This document shows, piece by piece, positions 33,053 through 34,296 of a stretch of 34,296 nt of DNA (position 1 is the stretch's first letter; each line of letters starts with the position of its first letter). The position numbers were made by a program, and so were the translations under genes. Location: NCBI GenBank assembly GCA_023265625.1, contig JAHFST010000020.1:1-34296 (forward strand), written 5' to 3'. The notes beneath the pieces are model-generated. The model saw only the letters and a program-made list of their open reading frames with translations, searched no databases and had not been told where the DNA came from. The DNA comes from Deltaproteobacteria bacterium. Its GTDB lineage: Bacteria > UBA10199 > JACPAL01 > JAHFST01.

Positions 33053-33876
33053 CAGGGGGCAAACCAGGCAACGGGGCGAAGCCCCTGATCTATGCGGTTT
33101 CCGATGCCACGGGCGAGATGGCGATGAGTATCGCCGTGGCAGCCCTGCGGCAATTTACCCAGCCCGGCATCATGGTCCTGCGTCGGGGCAAGGTGACGAA
33201 TCAAGATCGGATTGCCAAGGTGGTGCGGGAGGCCAAGGAAACGGGCGGGTTGATTGTTTTTACCTTGGTCTCGCAAGAGTTACGTCAGATGCTGCTGCAA
33301 GCGGCGTCCGAATCCAATCTGACGGCCGTCGATGTGATGGGGCCTATCTTGGAGCAATTCACCCAGTATTTTCACGCCACGCCCTCGGACCAGCCGGGTT
33401 TGAAATACCAACTGACGGCGGAGTATTTTCGTCGTAACGAGGCCGTGGAATTTACCGTCAAGCACGACGACGGGCTCGGGCTGGAAAGTATTCAACAAGC
33501 GGACATCGTCTTGCTCGGCATTTCCCGAACATCCAAGACCCCGCTCTCGATCTATCTGGCCTATCGAGGTTTCAAGGTGGCCAACATCCCGTTGGTGCGA
33601 GGTGTGACCTTGCCCCAGGAGGCGCGTCTCTTGGATCCGCGCAAGATTGTCGGCTTGACCATCTCCGGAGAAAAACTTTCAGAGCTGCGCGAGACCCGCC
33701 TACAAAAAATCGGCCGGCCCATTTCCGACGATTACGCCAACCTAGAGTCGATCCGCCTAGAACTCCAATACGCCCAAAAAATCTTCAGTGAGATTGGCAA
33801 TGTCGCCATCATCGACGTCACCACCAAGGCCATCGAAGAAGTCGCGAGCGAGATTTTGACGGTGTTGGGGAAATAG
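33049..33876 (+). CDS. ppsR: PEP synthase / pyruvate,phosphate dikinase regulatory protein (DUF299)
   Basis: A bifunctional kinase/pyrophosphorylase that switches PEP synthase or pyruvate,phosphate dikinase off and on by ADP-dependent threonine phosphorylation. The 275 aa start IYAVSDATGEMA and carry the P-loop-like GISRTSKTP (157-165), VANIPLVRGVTLP and an IGLTISGEKL-type segment (here VGLTISGEKLSELRETRL). The target enzyme gene is not in the window, so PEPS versus PPDK cannot be decided. It is coupled to rmuC by a 4-base overlap. This pairing has no obvious functional logic. Confidence 0.93.
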   Translation: MTGGKPGNGAKPLIYAVSDATGEMAMSIAVAALRQFTQPGIMVLRRGKVTNQDRIAKVVREAKETGGLIVFTLVSQELRQMLLQAASESNLTAVDVMGPILEQFTQYFHATPSDQPGLKYQLTAEYFRRNEAVEFTVKHDDGLGLESIQQADIVLLGISRTSKTPLSIYLAYRGFKVANIPLVRGVTLPQEARLLDPRKIVGLTISGEKLSELRETRLQKIGRPISDDYANLESIRLELQYAQKIFSEIGNVAIIDVTTKAIEEVASEILTVLGK

Positions 33877-33887
33877 CCTCTAAGTTG

Positions 33888-34256
33888 TCAAATTGTTCCT
33901 TTCAATTCCTTCATAATTTCCCTTTTGAGTTTCTTAGCATTCGGTAGCTTCCCCGCCAGGGATTTTGGAAGTTTGTTGGTCAATTGATACTCCGCTACAC
34001 CAACGGGTTTATCGATGCCATGTAGGGCAAACTCCACTTCAAACTTATCACGATTGGCACACAGGATGATGCCAATGGAGGCGTTTTCACTTTTCTCTTT
34101 GACGTATGTGTCTAATATGTTCAGGTAAAAATTCATCTTGCCTGCATACTCCGGCTGGAAGCCTCCCGCCTTTAGTTCTTCTGTGGTGTTCATCGTTATG
34201 TGGCCCAGACCTGAATCCTCCTCGAAAACAGTAACCTTTTTTAATTCCTGCGCCAC
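33888..34256 (-). pseudogene. DUF1016/YhcG-type PDDEXK nuclease, C-terminal remnant
   Basis: 122 codons whose C-terminal ~90 residues match the end of DUF1016 (YhcG) nucleases: ELKAGGFQPEYAGKMNFYLN, then ASIGIILCANRDKFEVEFAL and KPVGVAEYQLTNKLPKSLAG. The N-terminal DUF1016_N domain and the Asp-bearing strands before the ELK motif are missing. Residues 1-28 do not resemble the family. A TGA stop lies in frame three codons before the GTG start, and no other frame to the window end restores the domain. This is most likely a 5'-deleted or rearranged gene; expression as a small protein cannot be ruled out. It is convergent with ppsR, 11 bp apart. Confidence 0.7.
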
Positions 34257-34296
34257 ATAATTCTTTCAGTAAAGTCGATCCCCTAACTAAAAAGGA

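Overview
The window is about 34 kb of a Gram-negative bacterial chromosome. Periplasmic and outer-membrane-type functions (Tat export, MltD-like lytic transglycosylase, PBP4, NagZ, lipoproteins) point to a diderm. The gene order rplM-rpsI-argC followed by tat genes, together with a propionyl-CoA carboxylase/methylmalonyl-CoA mutase operon, suggests an uncultured Deltaproteobacteria-like lineage. That placement is inferred from gene content and was not tested by phylogeny. Nearly all of the window is tightly packed housekeeping DNA with overlapping start/stop codons.

Layout. 1-120: six perfect 19-bp tandem repeats at the window edge. 120-1606 (-): fatty acid desaturase and MsrA, overlapping by ATGA. 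1747-4939: MgtE, a small two-helix membrane protein, an MFS transporter (-) and the CrcB fluoride channel. 4944-6015 (-): SWIB-domain protein followed by an alpha/beta hydrolase with no ordinary start codon. 6178-14930 (+): acyl-CoA dehydrogenase, PccB, biotin carboxylase, a separate biotin carrier protein and the methylmalonyl-CoA mutase catalytic subunit, a route from acyl- and propionyl-CoA to succinyl-CoA. This operon is interrupted at 9537-11268 by a cluster of palindromic repeats carrying a DUF559 nuclease gene and an unknown gene.

14931-17691 (-): rplM-rpsI-argC-tatA-tatC. 17783-23310 (+): hisC, a cysteine desulfurase, two unknown proteins sharing a repeated motif, and comEC. 23366-24356: small unknown genes, a lipoprotein and tRNA-Val(CAC). 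24572-30150: cell-wall turnover genes (MltD-like, DacB, a peptide-binding lipoprotein, NagZ). 30240-33876: a large disordered protein, a glutaredoxin, RmuC and the PEP-synthase regulatory kinase/phosphorylase. 33888-34256: a 5'-truncated DUF1016/PDDEXK nuclease remnant.

The most unusual features are these: (1) a DUF559 nuclease gene that sits between inverted palindromic repeats and has its stop codon inside one of them; (2) near-identical 59-bp direct repeats bracketing an unknown gene inside the pcc operon; (3) a 30-bp palindrome lying in frame within the biotin carboxylase gene; (4) several promoter-like sequences placed so that the mRNA would be leaderless; (5) a repeated W/F-G-N-G motif shared by two unknown proteins upstream of comEC. 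No CRISPR array, integrase, transposase or rRNA was seen.
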